DNA of 64,000 nucleotides. Source: Peromyscus leucopus. Taxonomy: Eukaryota; Chordata; Mammalia; Rodentia; Cricetidae. Position numbers and translations under genes: made by a program. Under the pieces are notes generated by a model. That model was not told where the DNA came from, searched no databases, and saw only the letters and a program-made list of their open reading frames with translations. Within the stretch, counting starts at the first letter, position 1. Every line of letters begins with the position of its first letter. Where the stretch lies: positions 70,711,942 to 70,775,941 of the forward strand of contig NC_051067.1 in NCBI RefSeq assembly GCF_004664715.2, read 5' to 3'. Positions 22,220 to 33,545 of the stretch are shown piece by piece.

Positions 22220-22629
22220 AAATTGAAGTTTTAAAATTAGAGTTGGTTGATTGGTTGCAGTTAAACCCATTTTGCATGTATTTCAAATACCTATTTAAAT
22301 CTCATTTTGATTTTATATCTGTCTCTCTTTTTTCCCTTAGCTAGGCTAGTGGCTTGCCCTGTGTATGTGTGGTGTAAGGTCAACAAGAGATTGGGTTGAT
22401 TTTATAACTATGAAAGTAGCTTCTCTCTCCTCAGTTTGCCCTGTTTGGGGTTCAGGGATCTTTACGGACACCAAAGTTGTTCTGAACCCTCTGTTGTGGT
22501 TCTTAGGTATTATAACTACAGAAGCCTCTAAAGGTTAACTCTGTCTTCTCATCAGGATAATGCTTTAAAAAAATGGTGTACTCTTATCCTTCCCAAGTTT
22601 TCACTTAGTATGCATTCTAGATGCTTGCT

Positions 22630-22812
22630 CTTTTTTTTTTTTTTTTTTTTTTTTCCCCTTTGGTTTATTGAGACAGGGTTTCTCTGTGTGGTCCTGGCTG
22701 TCCTGGAACTCACTCTATAGACCAGCCTGGCTTCGAAACTCACAGAGATCTGTCTGCCTGCCTCTGCCTCCCCAGTGCTGATGTTAAAGGCGAGTGTCAC
22801 CACCACCCAGCT
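22630..22812 (-). repeat. B1 SINE
   Basis: T tail of 24 (22631-22654), gagacagggtttctctgtgt through gagtgtcaccaccacccagc. Confidence 0.87.
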
Positions 22813-22997
22813 TTAGATTCTTTCTTACTGTTATCCATTTCATTCAGGTAGCAGTTACTTGTATTCTCCAGAATTTACGGTTACCTGTATTACAGATTTG
22901 TCCTCTCACAGGCTTACCACTTTCAGAAGTCATTTATTGTAGATTTTTAAAATGTATGATACAGTTCAGTTGATTGTAATTTTCTTTTTAATTTTTC

Positions 22998-23130
22998 TTG
23001 TTAAATTTTTGAGACGGGTCTTTATGTAGCCTAGACGGGCTTCAGATTACTATATAGCTAAGGATGATCTTGAATTCCTCTTGCCTCCTTAAGTGCTGGT
23101 ATTACAGTTGAGGTCCTCCACCCCTGGCCC
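22998..23130 (-). repeat. Old B1-like SINE
   Basis: gagacgggtctttatgtagc and gtgctggtattacagttgag. Confidence 0.55.
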
Positions 23131-23169
23131 AGTGCAGTCAGTCACCGTTAAAGAAACTTGGCCTCTTCA

Positions 23170-23225
23170 GCCTAGATAGGGTCTCACTATGTAGTTAGTA
23201 ATGGCTTGCCTGGAACTCAAGAAAT
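23170..23225 (-). repeat. Old B1 fragment
   Basis: Only tagggtctcactatgtagtt to tggaactcaaga remains, cut by the B1 that follows. Confidence 0.5.
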
Positions 23226-23450
23226 CAGCCAGGTGGTAGTGGTTCACTCCATTAGCCTTTAATCCCAGCAGGGTGTTGGTGGTTCACACCTTTAATTCCA
23301 GCACTCCCGAGGCAGAGGGGAGGCAGAGGCAGGCAGATCTGTGAGTTCGAGGCCAGAGGGGAGGCAGAGGCAGGCAGATCTGTGAGTTCCAGGCCAGCCT
23401 GGTCTGCAGCACGAGTTTACTCCCCACCCCCACAAAAAGAAAGAAATCAG
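23226..23450 (+). repeat. B1 SINE with a 41-bp tandem duplication
   Basis: ccaggtggtagtggttcact start; the block at 23316-23356 is repeated at 23357-23397 with one mismatch. An A/C-rich tail follows. Confidence 0.85.
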
Positions 23451-23502
23451 TTTGCCTCTGTCTCCCAAGTGTACATCGCTATGCTTGGCAAGCTGGTTCT
23501 TT

Positions 23503-23716
23503 TTTTTTAAAATGTACTTTTATTTTATTTATGTGTATGCTATTTGGGTGTGAGTATGCATGTTTGTGCCTGAAGAGGCCAGAAGAGAATGTCAGATCCC
23601 CTGGAATGGAAGTTAGAGACATTAGTGAGCCACGTGATGTGGATGCTAGGAACCTGACTTGGATTCTGTGGAAGAGCAGCCAGTGCTCTGCACTGCTGCA
23701 CCATGGCTCCGGCCCT
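23503..23716 (-). repeat. B3-like SINE
   Basis: aggccagaagagaatgtcag through gcactgctgcaccatggctc. Confidence 0.78.
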
Positions 23717-23789
23717 CAAGCTGGTTCTTGCCTATATTAGAAACCAGAGTGATCTAGGTAAATGTTACAACCTTGTTTCTGACCTATGT

Positions 23790-24225
23790 TGAAAGTTGTT
23801 TTTTTTTTTTTTTTAAAATGTTTTTTCACTGTAGCTCATACTAGCCTTGAGCATGGTAGTCCTGCTTCAGCCTCCTGAGTGCTGGGTTTATCTGGTATGT
23901 CCTCCATGTGAAGTTTTCTTTTTCTTTTCTTTTTTCCCAAGGAGATCTTGGCATGTTTTCTGGGGTGGCCTCAAACTCCTAGACTTATCTTCCTGCTACA
24001 GCATCCCAAGTGTTGTTGCATCAATATCTGCTGCCTCATCCAACTTTGTTTTTACTAATATAAAATTCAGAATTTTGCTTGCTTGTTTTGAGAAACTATC
24101 TCATGTAGTCTAGGCTGTCCTGGAATTCTATGTAGCCCATGATGACTTCAATTCATGGCAGTACTGCTGCCTAGATTTCCCAAGTATTGGGATGACAGGC
24201 AAGGGCTACTGTGTTTTACCTCAAT
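23790..24225 (-). repeat. Three old B1-like copies in a row
   Basis: 23815-23915 (cagcctcctgagtgctgggt), 23930-24030 (ggcctcaaactcctagactt) and 24085-24222 (taggctgtcctggaattcta). Confidence 0.55.
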
Positions 24226-24239
24226 ATAAAACTGAAAAA

Positions 24240-24440
24240 GTAAAAAAAAAAAAAGGGGGGGGGGATGTTCCAGGATCCCCTCCCTTTGTTTTTTTAAGAC
24301 AGGGTTTCTTTCTGCAGCAGTCCTGGTTATCTTGGAATTCACTTTGTAGACCAGGCTGGCCTTGAACTCACTGGAGATTGCCTGTCTCTGCCACCCAGGT
24401 GCTGGGATTAAAGGCGTGTGTTGCTGCCACCAACCAGCTG
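24240..24440 (-). repeat. A/G tract and B1 SINE
   Basis: A13-14 followed by G9 (24241-24264), then a B1 at 24290-24440 (aagacagggtttctttctgc to ctgccaccaaccagct). Confidence 0.8.
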
Positions 24441-24515
24441 TGGGGCAGGATTTTTAAAGTATAATTCTAAAGAAGTTGTTAATCTAGTATTATAAGGAAA
24501 ATTATGGTTATTTTG

Positions 24516-24720
24516 AGGAATGGAGAGATGCCTTAGCAGTTCTTAAAAGCATTTACCCCCTTTGCAGAGGACCTGGGTTAGTTTTCCAGCAACCACATGA
24601 TAGGTCACAATTATCCATAGTTCCAATACCAGGGGATCCGGTGCCCACTTTTGGACTCCATGGATACCTGCATACATATGACATGCATGCAGAGCACTCA
24701 AATATAACATAAAAATGAAA
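24516..24720 (+). repeat. B3-like SINE 200 bp before a Mllt10 exon
   Basis: gaatggagagatgccttagc head to acataaaaatgaaaca tail; ends 196 bp before exon 24916-24970. Confidence 0.72.
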
Positions 24721-24915
24721 CATCAGAAAACAAGGTGTTTGCAGTGAATAGTTATTTTGTGAGAAGTGTTCTGGAATTTTCTTGGTGGCAATGAATAGAA
24801 ATGCTACTCTGTTTTTGTTAGTTTTGAAGTTATAGGAAAGATATGGTTTTGGTGATCTGAAAAAAAAAACTTCATTGCCTTTTCCTTTTTTTTATTTTTA
24901 ATTTTCTCTAAATAG

Positions 24916-24970
24916 AGATGTGAGCTGTGTCCCCATAAAGATGGAGCTTTAAAAAGAACAGATAATGGGG
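24916..24970 (+). CDS. Mllt10: Mllt10 (AF10) coding exon: start of the zinc knuckle
   Basis: Internal coding exon of AF10, a nuclear chromatin protein that reads unmodified H3K27 and helps DOT1L methylate H3K79. It is preceded by a polypyrimidine-poor acceptor ending in AATAG and followed by a consensus GTAAGT donor. It begins in phase 0 and ends one base into a Gly codon. The 18 full codons read RCELCPHKDGALKRTDNG, about residues 81-98 of human AF10 as I remember it. The CxxC pair is the first half of the zinc knuckle between the two PHD fingers. The exon is 55 nt, so skipping it alone would shift the frame. MLLT6 (AF17) is identical over this stretch; the later exons decide for MLLT10. The preceding exon, ending the first PHD finger, is not in the window. 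Confidence 0.95.
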
Positions 24971-25094
24971 GTAAGTACAGTCTTTCAAAAAATATTGAAA
25001 ATTGATATTGTATGGTACTTAAAAGAATTTGGTAGTTCATATTACTTTATCAAACTAAATATTGTTATTAAAATATTAATAATGATGTAATTAA

Positions 25095-25210
25095 TTGGAG
25101 ACAAAGTCTCATTGTGTGATCTAGGTTAACCTGAATACCCCATCCTCTTGCTTTATTATTCTATGATCTGGGATTGTAGACGGGCAGTTATGTGTGGTTG
25201 AACTCATTTT
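25095..25210 (-). repeat. Old B1-like SINE
   Basis: ggagacaaagtctcattgtg, ctgggattgtagacgggcag. Confidence 0.55.
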
Positions 25211-25299
25211 CTGCATTCATACAGTTTGTCTTCATTGTGTATTGGCTGTTTATGCAGAATGATCTGCATTCTTCTACTTGAAACCTTAATTTATTTTAT

Positions 25300-25525
25300 C
25301 TTTTGAGACAAGGTCTTACTATGTATTCCTGGCTGGCCTGGAACTCAATATGTAGACCAGGCTGGCTCTGAACTCACTGTGATCTGCCCGCCTCTGCCTC
25401 CTGAGTGCTGGAATTGAAGGTATGTGCCACCACACATGGCTTGGTTTTTGTTGTTGCTTTTAAGATGGCCTCACTACTGTGTTTCTCCCAGGTTCTGGGG
25501 TTACAGGACCAATCATACCTGGCCA
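25300..25525 (-). repeat. B1 SINE and following B1 fragment
   Basis: Full copy 25302-25441 (gagacaaggtcttactatgt to atgtgccaccacacatggct), then a remnant with tctggggttacaggaccaat. Confidence 0.75.
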
Positions 25526-25864
25526 AGTATTCTCCCTAATGTATCACTCCTAAGTGTGAGGTACCAACGACATCTGGCAAGGGGTTCTTTTGTAAGGATT
25601 CTGAGCATTTCCTCTTCTGAAAATTCAGAATCTGAAATACTATTAAAATCCAACACCTTTTGAACATCAGTTTCAGATTTTGGATTTTTTTTTTTCTGTA
25701 AATATTCAGAAAGCTAAATCTTCCCTATCTTCCAGTTCCAAGCATTTTGGATGAGGATTACCCTGTATTTATTTTGCATCCCTTCTTTGAGTCATCTTCC
25801 CTGAGAAATTTGTCTGGTTTTTCTTTTCCCTTTCTTCTGTTTTCTCTGTCCTTTCTTCATTTCC

Positions 25865-25982
25865 GTGTGTATAGGTCAGGCTGGCACTTTCTGTGTAGCC
25901 CAGCCTGGCCTAGGTGTGTGACAGTTCTTCTGCCTCTGCCTCGTGAGTTCTAGGATTACAGGAATGTTCTACATGCCTGGAC
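25865..25982 (-). repeat. Old B1 fragment
   Basis: gcccagcctggcctaggtgt and ttctaggattacaggaatgt. Confidence 0.5.
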
Positions 25983-26044
25983 CAAAGTACTTACTTACTC
26001 CTTTATGTATCAGTCCCATTCTTAACTGTATAGGAGGCATGAGT

Positions 26045-26590
26045 TAAGAGGACGGACGGACGGACGGAGCAGATGCCAAAACAGGCTGCTCCATCTTCTG
26101 TCAGAGATCAGGCCTCAATTTCAGTTTCTCGAGACTGAGCAAGCAGTTTCTGAGGAAGCCATGAACGAACAAAGGACAATCAATCTTCAATACCCCTGAC
26201 AGCAGGGAAGAAGGAGATAGCATATACCAGGCCTGAGCCAGCCCCCACAATCAATAGCTTAAGGTATTAACCAAATAAGGACAAAGCCTGGGACTTGTCC
26301 AGGCCTTTCCCAAGTAGAAAAGCTGCAACCTTAACCAGCCCCTGACTAGCCCTAGCCTATTGGAATGTCCTAATATGATTGCCATTTGCTTAAGCCAATC
26401 GTACCTGAGATGACCTAACTTCCCTAGGAACTACCATTAGCTGTGCTTTAAAGGAGCCTGTGAGCTCCTCTCTTATTGCCATTTTACCTATGTATAGGAT
26501 GGAGGCCCCAGCATGCTGGAATAATAAACGCTCTTGTTGATGGCATACGTGGATGGTGTTTTTTTTTGGTGGGGCTTGTTAAACTATGAA
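26045..26590 (+). mobile_element. Solo LTR-like element (class I ERV style)
   Basis: A 0.5-kb C/A-rich block unlike its AT-rich surroundings. It has an ATTGG/CCAAT pair (about 26358 and 26394), a CTTTAAAGG TATA-like box near 26446 and AATAAA at 26523-26528 followed by a GT-rich stretch. That order suits an LTR in sense orientation. It starts beside a short GGAC repeat (26051-26068). No clear target duplication was found, so both ends are approximate. Confidence 0.65.
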
Positions 26591-27559
26591 AATTAAGTGA
26601 CTGATATAGAAGTATAAAGAAAGATAGTTTTTCTTTTTCTTTTTTTCCTGTTGAGAGGGTCATGTAATAGTTCTCCTTTATTTTGATAAGGTTTACTTAA
26701 CTGGTTTATTTTTTAAAGTAAAATCAGCCTATTTTCCTAAAATAATAAGAGATTCATTTGGGTAGTATTTTGTTAAAGATAATGGTTTTCTGGGGAGTTC
26801 AAAAAAAACAAAAAAAAGAAGTTGGTATCTTTTCATTAGGGACTTAAGCAGTGACTTCCCTTTTTTACAGTGTTTTTCAAGTTTTATCAGTAATATTATG
26901 ATGGTTATATAACACATTGGGAAACTCTTTCTGGAGGTATTTTTGTAAAATTGGAACTTTATAATCTGTAAGTATTTGGTAGAAATCACTGAGAAATATA
27001 TCCTGAATATTCTCAAGTTTATAAATCTGCACAATTGCTTTTAGTGATTAAAGAATTTAAAATTTTCTATTTTGTTTGTTGGTTGTTTCATTTGTAAATG
27101 TTGACAATTTATTGATTTCTCTAGTTTTAAAACTTAATTGGCAAAAGTTGATTATTTTCTTAACTTTTTAGACAGACACAGTCATATACTGTTTAAGTTT
27201 TGAGAAATGTGTCATAGCTGCTTTCTTACTGAGTGAACATTATAGAGTGTATATACACAAACCTAGACATGAAGCTTACTACACATAAATTATATGATAT
27301 AGCCTGTTGTCTCTAGGTTACAAACACATATCATACTGCTATACTACTGAATAATGCAGATATAACATAGTGGTAAGTTGTTTTAAATCTAAGTATGGAA
27401 AATGTGTAATAAATATCTCAATATCAAAAATAAAAACGGTTTACCTGTATAGGGTACTATGTAGGCGTGAGCTTGTGAAGTTTGTGAGAACTGAAGTTGT
27501 CCTAGGTGAGTAACTGAGTAAGTGGTATGAAAATATGAAAGTCTAGGACAGGAAGGTAT

Positions 27560-27828
27560 TCTTTTTTTTTAGAACTTTCTCTGTAGATCTGTCTTCCTCT
27601 ATCTGCCTCTGTCTTTGCCTCCTGGGTGCTGGGGTTATCAAGCACTGCCATTGTCTGCCCTTTGCATTGTTGTGGTTGTTGTTTTGAAACAGAGTTTCTC
27701 TGGTATATAGCTATAGCTGTCCTGGATCTCGCTCTGTAGACCAGGCTGGCTTTGGAACTCACAGAGATCCACCCGCCTCTGCCTCTGAGTGCTGGGGTTA
27801 AAGCCCTGCACCACCATATCCAGCTACT
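27560..27828 (-). repeat. B1 fragment and B1 SINE
   Basis: Right half at 27560-27660, then a full copy 27680-27826 (gaaacagagtttctctggta to accaccatatccagct). Confidence 0.78.
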
Positions 27829-27962
27829 GTACCATTTTTACAACATAATTTTTTTCATTGTTTTCACTTTTTGACTCTTGTAATAACATGAGCTTAAAAT
27901 GTTATAGAACTATCTAAAATATTTTTTATAATGACATTGTTATGTTCACCAAAAATACTTGC

Positions 27963-27963
<1 letters not shown>

Positions 27964-28020
<57 letters not shown>
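27964..28020 (+). repeat. (CA)n microsatellite
   Basis: 28 uninterrupted CA units, then the phrase cggtcttaccacacacacgg showing a local duplication. Confidence 0.98.
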
Positions 28021-28022
<2 letters not shown>

Positions 28023-28034
28023 TCTTACCACACA

Positions 28035-28155
28035 CACGGTCTTACCATGTATCCTGGTTTACCTGGAACTCTCTATAGACCGGGCCTGCCTCAAACTCAG
28101 AGTGATCCTCCTGCCTCTTTCTTCCAAGTGCTGGGATTAAAGATGCATGCTATTT
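28035..28155 (-). repeat. B1 SINE, diverged
   Basis: ggtcttaccatgtatcctgg to aagtgctgggattaaagatg. Confidence 0.7.
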
Positions 28156-28319
28156 ATTACATCCGTCCTATATTTTAAGGTTTTTTGTTGTTGTTGTTGT
28201 TGGAAAATTAGAAACAACATACATTATCCTTGTTCTGCATAACATCAGGGGTATCAATACCACTGTTTCCCACCTTCACCTATCATCTCCTTGAAAAGTC
28301 TCCAGGGAAGTCATATTCA

Positions 28320-28415
28320 TGGACTGAGTATGTTGCTTAGTGATAGAGTGCTGCCTAGCACGTGTGAGGAGCTGAATTCAACCTCCAGTACTACAGAAAA
28401 CCAAAAACCGCTGCC
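28320..28415 (+). repeat. ID-like SINE
   Basis: gactgagtatgttgcttagt head, gaattcaacctccagtacta. Confidence 0.65.
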
Positions 28416-29638
28416 ACCAAAGAAACATGCAGAGCTATTAGAACTGTAGTAACAGTGCATTTTAGCATAACCCCTTAAGGACCTGCCTTTATTGTTGACA
28501 TTGTTTGTTTTTAAAAGCAAATAGAAGGCATAAAAATTAACCATTAACTGATAGCATAATTGCTTATTACCACTATTTAATATTGTACATACATATAGTT
28601 ATATGTGGGTAGCATATTGAATGTTTAGTGTAGTAAGTTTATTCAGACCAGCATCAGACCACATGTTAATAATGTAGTGCACAGGGATGTGTAATGGATA
28701 TGTAATTTCAGAAGACACTGGAAAAGCTTGCCTTCTTAGTAATATTATGGGAACACATTTGTATATATGGCATATATATGTATCAGTGTGCCTGGCATTG
28801 ATCAAATTGCTGTTATAGTATGCCTGACTGTACCATCAGCTGAAAATACAGTTAGTCTTAAAACTGCTGAACATCATACTGTGTCAGCACAGTTCTGTAG
28901 AGTTCTGGCTGTTTGGTTGTTATGTTGCTGTTGACTTATGGGGAGAATATGGTACCACATGTTACTAGCCTAGAAGAACTGCCAGACGCCAAACTTGAAA
29001 TTGTGTCGACTGAATGCACTTTGATTTTGTACCAGTGTAGAGTTCAAAACTTGTAAGTCAAGCAGTTGTAGGTTGTGTATCCTTACTGAACATCTTATTA
29101 CGTGTTGAGTGGACTTCTCAGTGCTTTAAGATGATTATAGCTGTTTCTTGGCATCTAACATTGATCATTTTGTCTCCTTTTACGCTAGTTTTTTGAGAAT
29201 CTTGAATTACATATTCATGTGTTTTATGAAATTGTGGAAATTTGGAACCATTATTTCTATATACTGTCATCCATTTTTCTTGCTCCTCTACTCAGGAGAA
29301 TCCTTTTATCAGTACGTGTATATAGGATTGTGTCCTGCAGACATTGTACCCACACTCTTGTGATTTCTCCAGTGTTCTTCAAATGATATTATCAGTTGGC
29401 TTATCTTTTACTTTTTTATTTTATTTTTCTGTTTATTTGTATTTGCTGTTGGCATTGTAATGTTTTTATTTTCATTTTCATAAAACTTAAAGATTTTTTT
29501 GTTTTTGATTATCTTTTTAATAACTTCTATTTCTTCAGTATTTAATTCTTGGGAGTGTGTAAGAGAAAATCTTTTGCATGAAGAGTTTCTATTAATATCT
29601 TCTGTGAATGAACCATACTTAAAAAAACAGTTGGCTTT

Positions 29639-29720
29639 GTGTGTGTGTGCGCGCGCGCACGCGCGTGCACGCGTGCATATGCGTGCACATGAGTGTGTGT
29701 GTATCTGTGTGTGCATGTGA
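29639..29720 (+). repeat. TG/CG alternating purine-pyrimidine tract
   Basis: gtgtgtgtgtgcgcgcgcgc followed by acgcgcgtgcacgcgtgcat, then TG/CATG units; the core 29639-29680 alternates almost perfectly. Confidence 0.95.
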
Positions 29721-29932
29721 AGCCTAGAGGTTGATGTTGAGTGTCTTCCTCCATCTACCTTATTTTTGATACAGGGTATCTCATGGAACCTTGAACTCTA
29801 TACTGACTGGCTAGCAACCCTCTGTCTGTGTGCAGAATACCTGGATTTTATATGTGTGCTGGGGATCCTGAATTGAAAGCCTTATGTTTACACAGCAAGT
29901 GCTGTACCTGCTGAACTATCTCCACAGGCCAC
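29720..29932 (-). repeat. Composite B4/RSINE-like SINE
   Basis: gatacagggtatctcatgga, ctgactggctagcaaccctc and head gctgaactatctccacaggc. Confidence 0.6.
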
Positions 29933-29974
29933 ACCCCCATTTTCCTTATTTTAGAATGTATGTATTTATTGCAT

Positions 29975-30216
29975 TGTGTGGTATAGCTCAGTTGTAGGGT
30001 GCTTGCTTAACATGCTTTGAGATCTATCCTCTAAAGCATTGTAAAACCAAGCCAAGTGGTGGTGGTGTATGCCTTTAATACCAGCACTCAGGAGGCAGAG
30101 CCAAGAGGATCTCTGTGTTCGAGGACAGCCTGGTCTACAGATCGAGTTCTAGGACAGCCAAGGCTACACATAGATGCCCTGTTTTGAAAAACCAAAAGAA
30201 CCAAAACAAAACAATC
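29975..30216 (+). repeat. B4-type SINE (ID head plus B1 body)
   Basis: ID-like start (gtgtggtatagctcagttgt) joined to a B1 (aagccaagtggtggtggtgt) ending in an A/C-rich tail. Confidence 0.72.
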
Positions 30217-30606
30217 CTTCCCCCTTCCCTCCCCAAAAACCTGAATATAATTGAATGTTATAATGGGTTAACTCTGGAGTAAAGTTCTGCCTTTCCTTTA
30301 GGGTTTAGTGTTTGTTGCTGTGTTCTTATCCTTTTGTTTTTAGTGACTTCTAAAGTGTATATTTTTGTAATATAATTGCTGGAGACTTCAGTTAGTGTTT
30401 TGGTGATGATTTCCTTGAACATCTAGTATAAAATAGTGAGAAAAGAGGGGAAATTAAGAAAGAAACAGTCTCCCTGTATTTTGTGTTCTTCTTGTGATAT
30501 TTTCATTCTGTTTACCACTCTGTTTACCCCTCACTTCCTGTTTTTACCATACTTTGATTATAGTTAGAGATAAAAATTGATGGCTGTCTCAAGTCTTTTT
30601 TTAGAA

Positions 30607-30765
30607 CAGTGGCTCTCAATCTATGGGTCACAACTCCTTTGGCAATTCTGTATCCCCTTTAGCACTTGCATTAGTAGCAATGAAAATAATATTATGGCTG
30701 GGAGTCACCACAACATGAGGAACTGTGTTAAAGGGTTGCAGCATCAGGAAGGTTGAGAACCACTG
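30607..30765 (+). mobile_element. Non-autonomous hAT-type DNA transposon (URR1-like)
   Basis: 159 bp bounded by inverted ends: cagtggctctcaa on the left and ttgagaaccactg on the right (12 of 13 complementary). It is flanked by an 8-bp target duplication, ttttagaa (30599-30606) and ctttagaa (30766-30773), with one mismatch. Eight-base duplications are the hAT hallmark. The gttgcagcatcaggaaggtt text matches rodent URR1-type elements as I remember them. There is no transposase. Confidence 0.85.
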
Positions 30766-31125
30766 CTTTAGAAAGGGAATTTGGCCCTTAGCAGGTCAGT
30801 GCCAGAGACTTTTCTTCGTTTTTTCCTCCTAGACTTTGGGTGCTCAATGTGTGTGCTTCAAATATAATCTTTTCCTCCAGGCATCTGTGGGTTGTTTGCC
30901 TTTCAGTGAATTTAAGGGCTACTTTCTCTTCTGAGTGAACTCTGAGAGCAGAAGGACAGGCACGTCTCAGTCCCTGGTTAGCTTTCAGACTCTTTGGAGC
31001 AGCGACAGATACACAGTGTTTTGCAAGTCAGAAGCCAGGGATCTCTACACAGGGAACTCCTGCTGTTGCATTTAAGACTCCGAACCTAAAGCATTTATAT
31101 GCTAAGGGGAGGTCAAAGAGCTCCT

Positions 31126-31250
31126 ATCTTTCTTACTTACTCACTTACTCACTCACTCACTCACTCACTCACTCACTCACTCACTCACTCACTCACTCAC
31201 TCACTCATTTATTTATTTATTCATTTATTTATTTATTTAATTTATTTACC
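31126..31250 (+). repeat. (ACTC)n(TTTA)n microsatellite
   Basis: About 20 ACTC units to 31207, then about 10 TTTA-type units. Confidence 0.97.
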
Positions 31251-31549
31251 TACCTTTTACTTAGTTGAGTAGGTACTTGGTTGCTGCAAACCTTTCACAG
31301 TTTTCCAGAGTTCTATAAGAGAATTTAACAATTTCTATGTAATTTTTATTGTTTCTGGTGTGGTACCTACCACCATATTTTCCACCATATTTTGTTGGTA
31401 TAAATCTGTATATTTTGCATCCTATGTGTATATATTTATATATGTACAGTCTCATGATCTAGGCTACTCTTCTTTTTACCTTAGTAAAAAGTACTCTTTA
31501 GTACTGGGATTACCACTGCGAATGCCCTACCATGACTTACCTTGTAACT

Positions 31550-31733
31550 TTTTTTTTTAAAGATTTATTTATTATGTAGAGTGTTCTGCCTGCATGTGTG
31601 CCTGCAGGCCAGAAGAGGGCACCAGATCTCATTACAGATGGTTGTGAGCCACCATGTGGTTGCTGGGAATTGAACTCAAGACCTCTGGAAGAGCAGCCAG
31701 TGCTCTTAACCTCTGAGCCGTCTCTCCAGCCCC
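31550..31733 (-). repeat. B2 SINE
   Basis: Complete and well preserved: aaagatttatttattatgta to acctctgagccgtctctcca. Confidence 0.9.
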
Positions 31734-31971
31734 CCTTTAACTATTTTTAAGCTTTGTTCTGAGATATGGTTAAGGTTTTGGGAAACAAATCTTAAATTTG
31801 TTAGGTTAGTTTGTATCAGTGTTGATCTAGGGGATTTATTCCTGATCATTGAGGCAATAATTCTTTGGTTTTAGTTTCTTTACCCTCCTTTCTTTCCTTT
31901 CTGCTTTGTTTGTAGGCTTGCTCCACCTCCATCTTACAGGTGTGGGCCACTTCACTTGGCAGTGGTTTTTG

Positions 31972-32180
31972 TTTTTTAAGATTTATCTTTATTGTATGTG
32001 TATGCGTGTTTTTCCTGTATGTATGTGAACCAAGTGCATGCCTGGTGCCTGCACAGGGCAGAAGAAGGTGTCCAATCCCTGGAGTTAGCAGTTGTGAGCT
32101 CTCAGTGAGTGCTAGGGCCTGAACCCGGGTCCTCTGTAAGAGCAGTAAGGCTCTTAACCACGGAGCCATTGCTCCAGCCT
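31972..32180 (-). repeat. B3-like SINE
   Basis: aagatttatctttattgtat to ttaaccacggagccattgct. Confidence 0.78.
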
Positions 32181-32194
32181 TTGTGCTTTCCTTT

Positions 32195-32362
32195 CCCTTT
32201 TTTTTTTCTTTTCCGTTCTTTTTTTTGAAGCAGTCTTATTGTATAGCCCTGGCTGACCTGGAACTCTGTAGTCCAGGCTGCCCTTGAATTCATAGAGACC
32301 GCCTGTCTCTGCCTTCCATGAGTTAAGTAAGATTCAATGCGTGTACCAACACATCTGGCCTG
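32195..32362 (-). repeat. B1 SINE, diverged
   Basis: gaagcagtcttattgtatag to gtaccaacacatctggcc. Confidence 0.72.
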
Positions 32363-33167
32363 CATTTTCTCTTTTTAATTGAAGCACTTATATTTATAGT
32401 CAGTCTCCACACATCTCTCACCCTCCCCCATCTCCAATTCAAGCTTCCTTTTTGAATAATTTTTCCTTTTTGAGGAAAACGGTGCTTCCTTTGGTGTTTG
32501 AAAGTACTTTTGGGTTTGTTTGGTGGTTTTTAGGAGATTTTCTTGCTGACTTGCATTCTTTGTATTTGAACCGAATAAACATACTAATATTCTGATAACT
32601 CTAAACTGTAGATTTGATTTTCTTGTTTGTACTGGATTTCACTTGTGCTGTCTTACTTTCATGTGTTTAGTGATTTTTATTCTAGAAATTCTAATTAACA
32701 AATTATGGACATTATTTGTGACTAAGTTGTGGAAAGTTATCATTTTCCTTTAGAGTATATTTATTTGTTTGATGCTGGCCACTTGTTTAGGATTGCTTTG
32801 TTCAAAGTTTAGCATTTAAGATGATTAAAGCCTAGGTGTGATCTTTCTGAGGTCCATGGTATATCTGATTCTTAATCCTCACTTCTAGTCTTTCAGTATT
32901 ACTGCTTCCCTTTGTCTGTGGCTCTACCCCACCTTCCTGGAATTCTTTTTCCAGTTTTACAGTAACTCTTAACCATAACATCAGCTCTTTAGCCTCAGTC
33001 ACATTTTTATAATTAAAAGAAACTTTAATATCAATTGGTAATATTTCAGATAAAGATTTAAAATAGAAAAATGACAACTATTATATGAACATTCAAAATA
33101 TTGACAAATTATAAATGATACTGTCAGATGTAAGATTATTAAGATTAGAAATATTAAAACCGTTCCC

Positions 33168-33375
33168 CTTTTTATTTTCTTGATGATGGTAAGAATGGAA
33201 CCAACTGTAACCCTTGTAGACTAAGACAAGTGCTCTGCCATTGAACTATCTCCAACCTTTTAAGACTTGAAGCTTTAAGTTATTTAAAGCTATAAATTAT
33301 TTATTGGAGAACTGAGAATGGAACCTAGAGCTTCACAGATTAATCAGGGGTGCTAACTAATGAATTATACAACCT
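33168..33375 (-). repeat. Two ID-like SINE remnants
   Basis: 33168-33262 (tgctctgccattgaactatc) and 33293-33373 (gaatggaacctagagcttca). Confidence 0.5.
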
Positions 33376-33384
33376 TCACATTAT

Positions 33385-33545
33385 TTATGCATTTATTTGT
33401 TTTTGGCTTTTTAAAATGGTCTTAACTTGGCAGTACAGTCTGATCTTCAACTCACTGTGTAGCGTTGACTGACCTGGAAATGGATGAATTCCTTTTGATT
33501 TAGTCTCAGAGTGTTTAGAGTGCTGGGAACCATCATACCTGGTTT
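33385..33545 (-). repeat. Old B1-like SINE
   Basis: tctgatcttcaactcactgt and gtgctgggaaccatcatacc. Confidence 0.5.

Larger units (their letters stand above)
1..24915 (+). other. Mllt10: Mllt10 intron upstream of the first exon in the window (partial)
   Basis: No AF10 coding sequence was recognised in these 24.9 kb. The next expected exon upstream (end of the first PHD finger) must lie before position 1. The intron is packed with SINEs, L1 remnants and one LTR listed separately. Stretches longer than 300 nt where I recognise nothing are 3270-3669, 3800-4384, 4500-5600, 9480-9870, 9970-10345, 13430-14080, 16100-16500 and 22220-22625. Some of these may be ancient repeats too diverged to see by eye. 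Confidence 0.85.
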
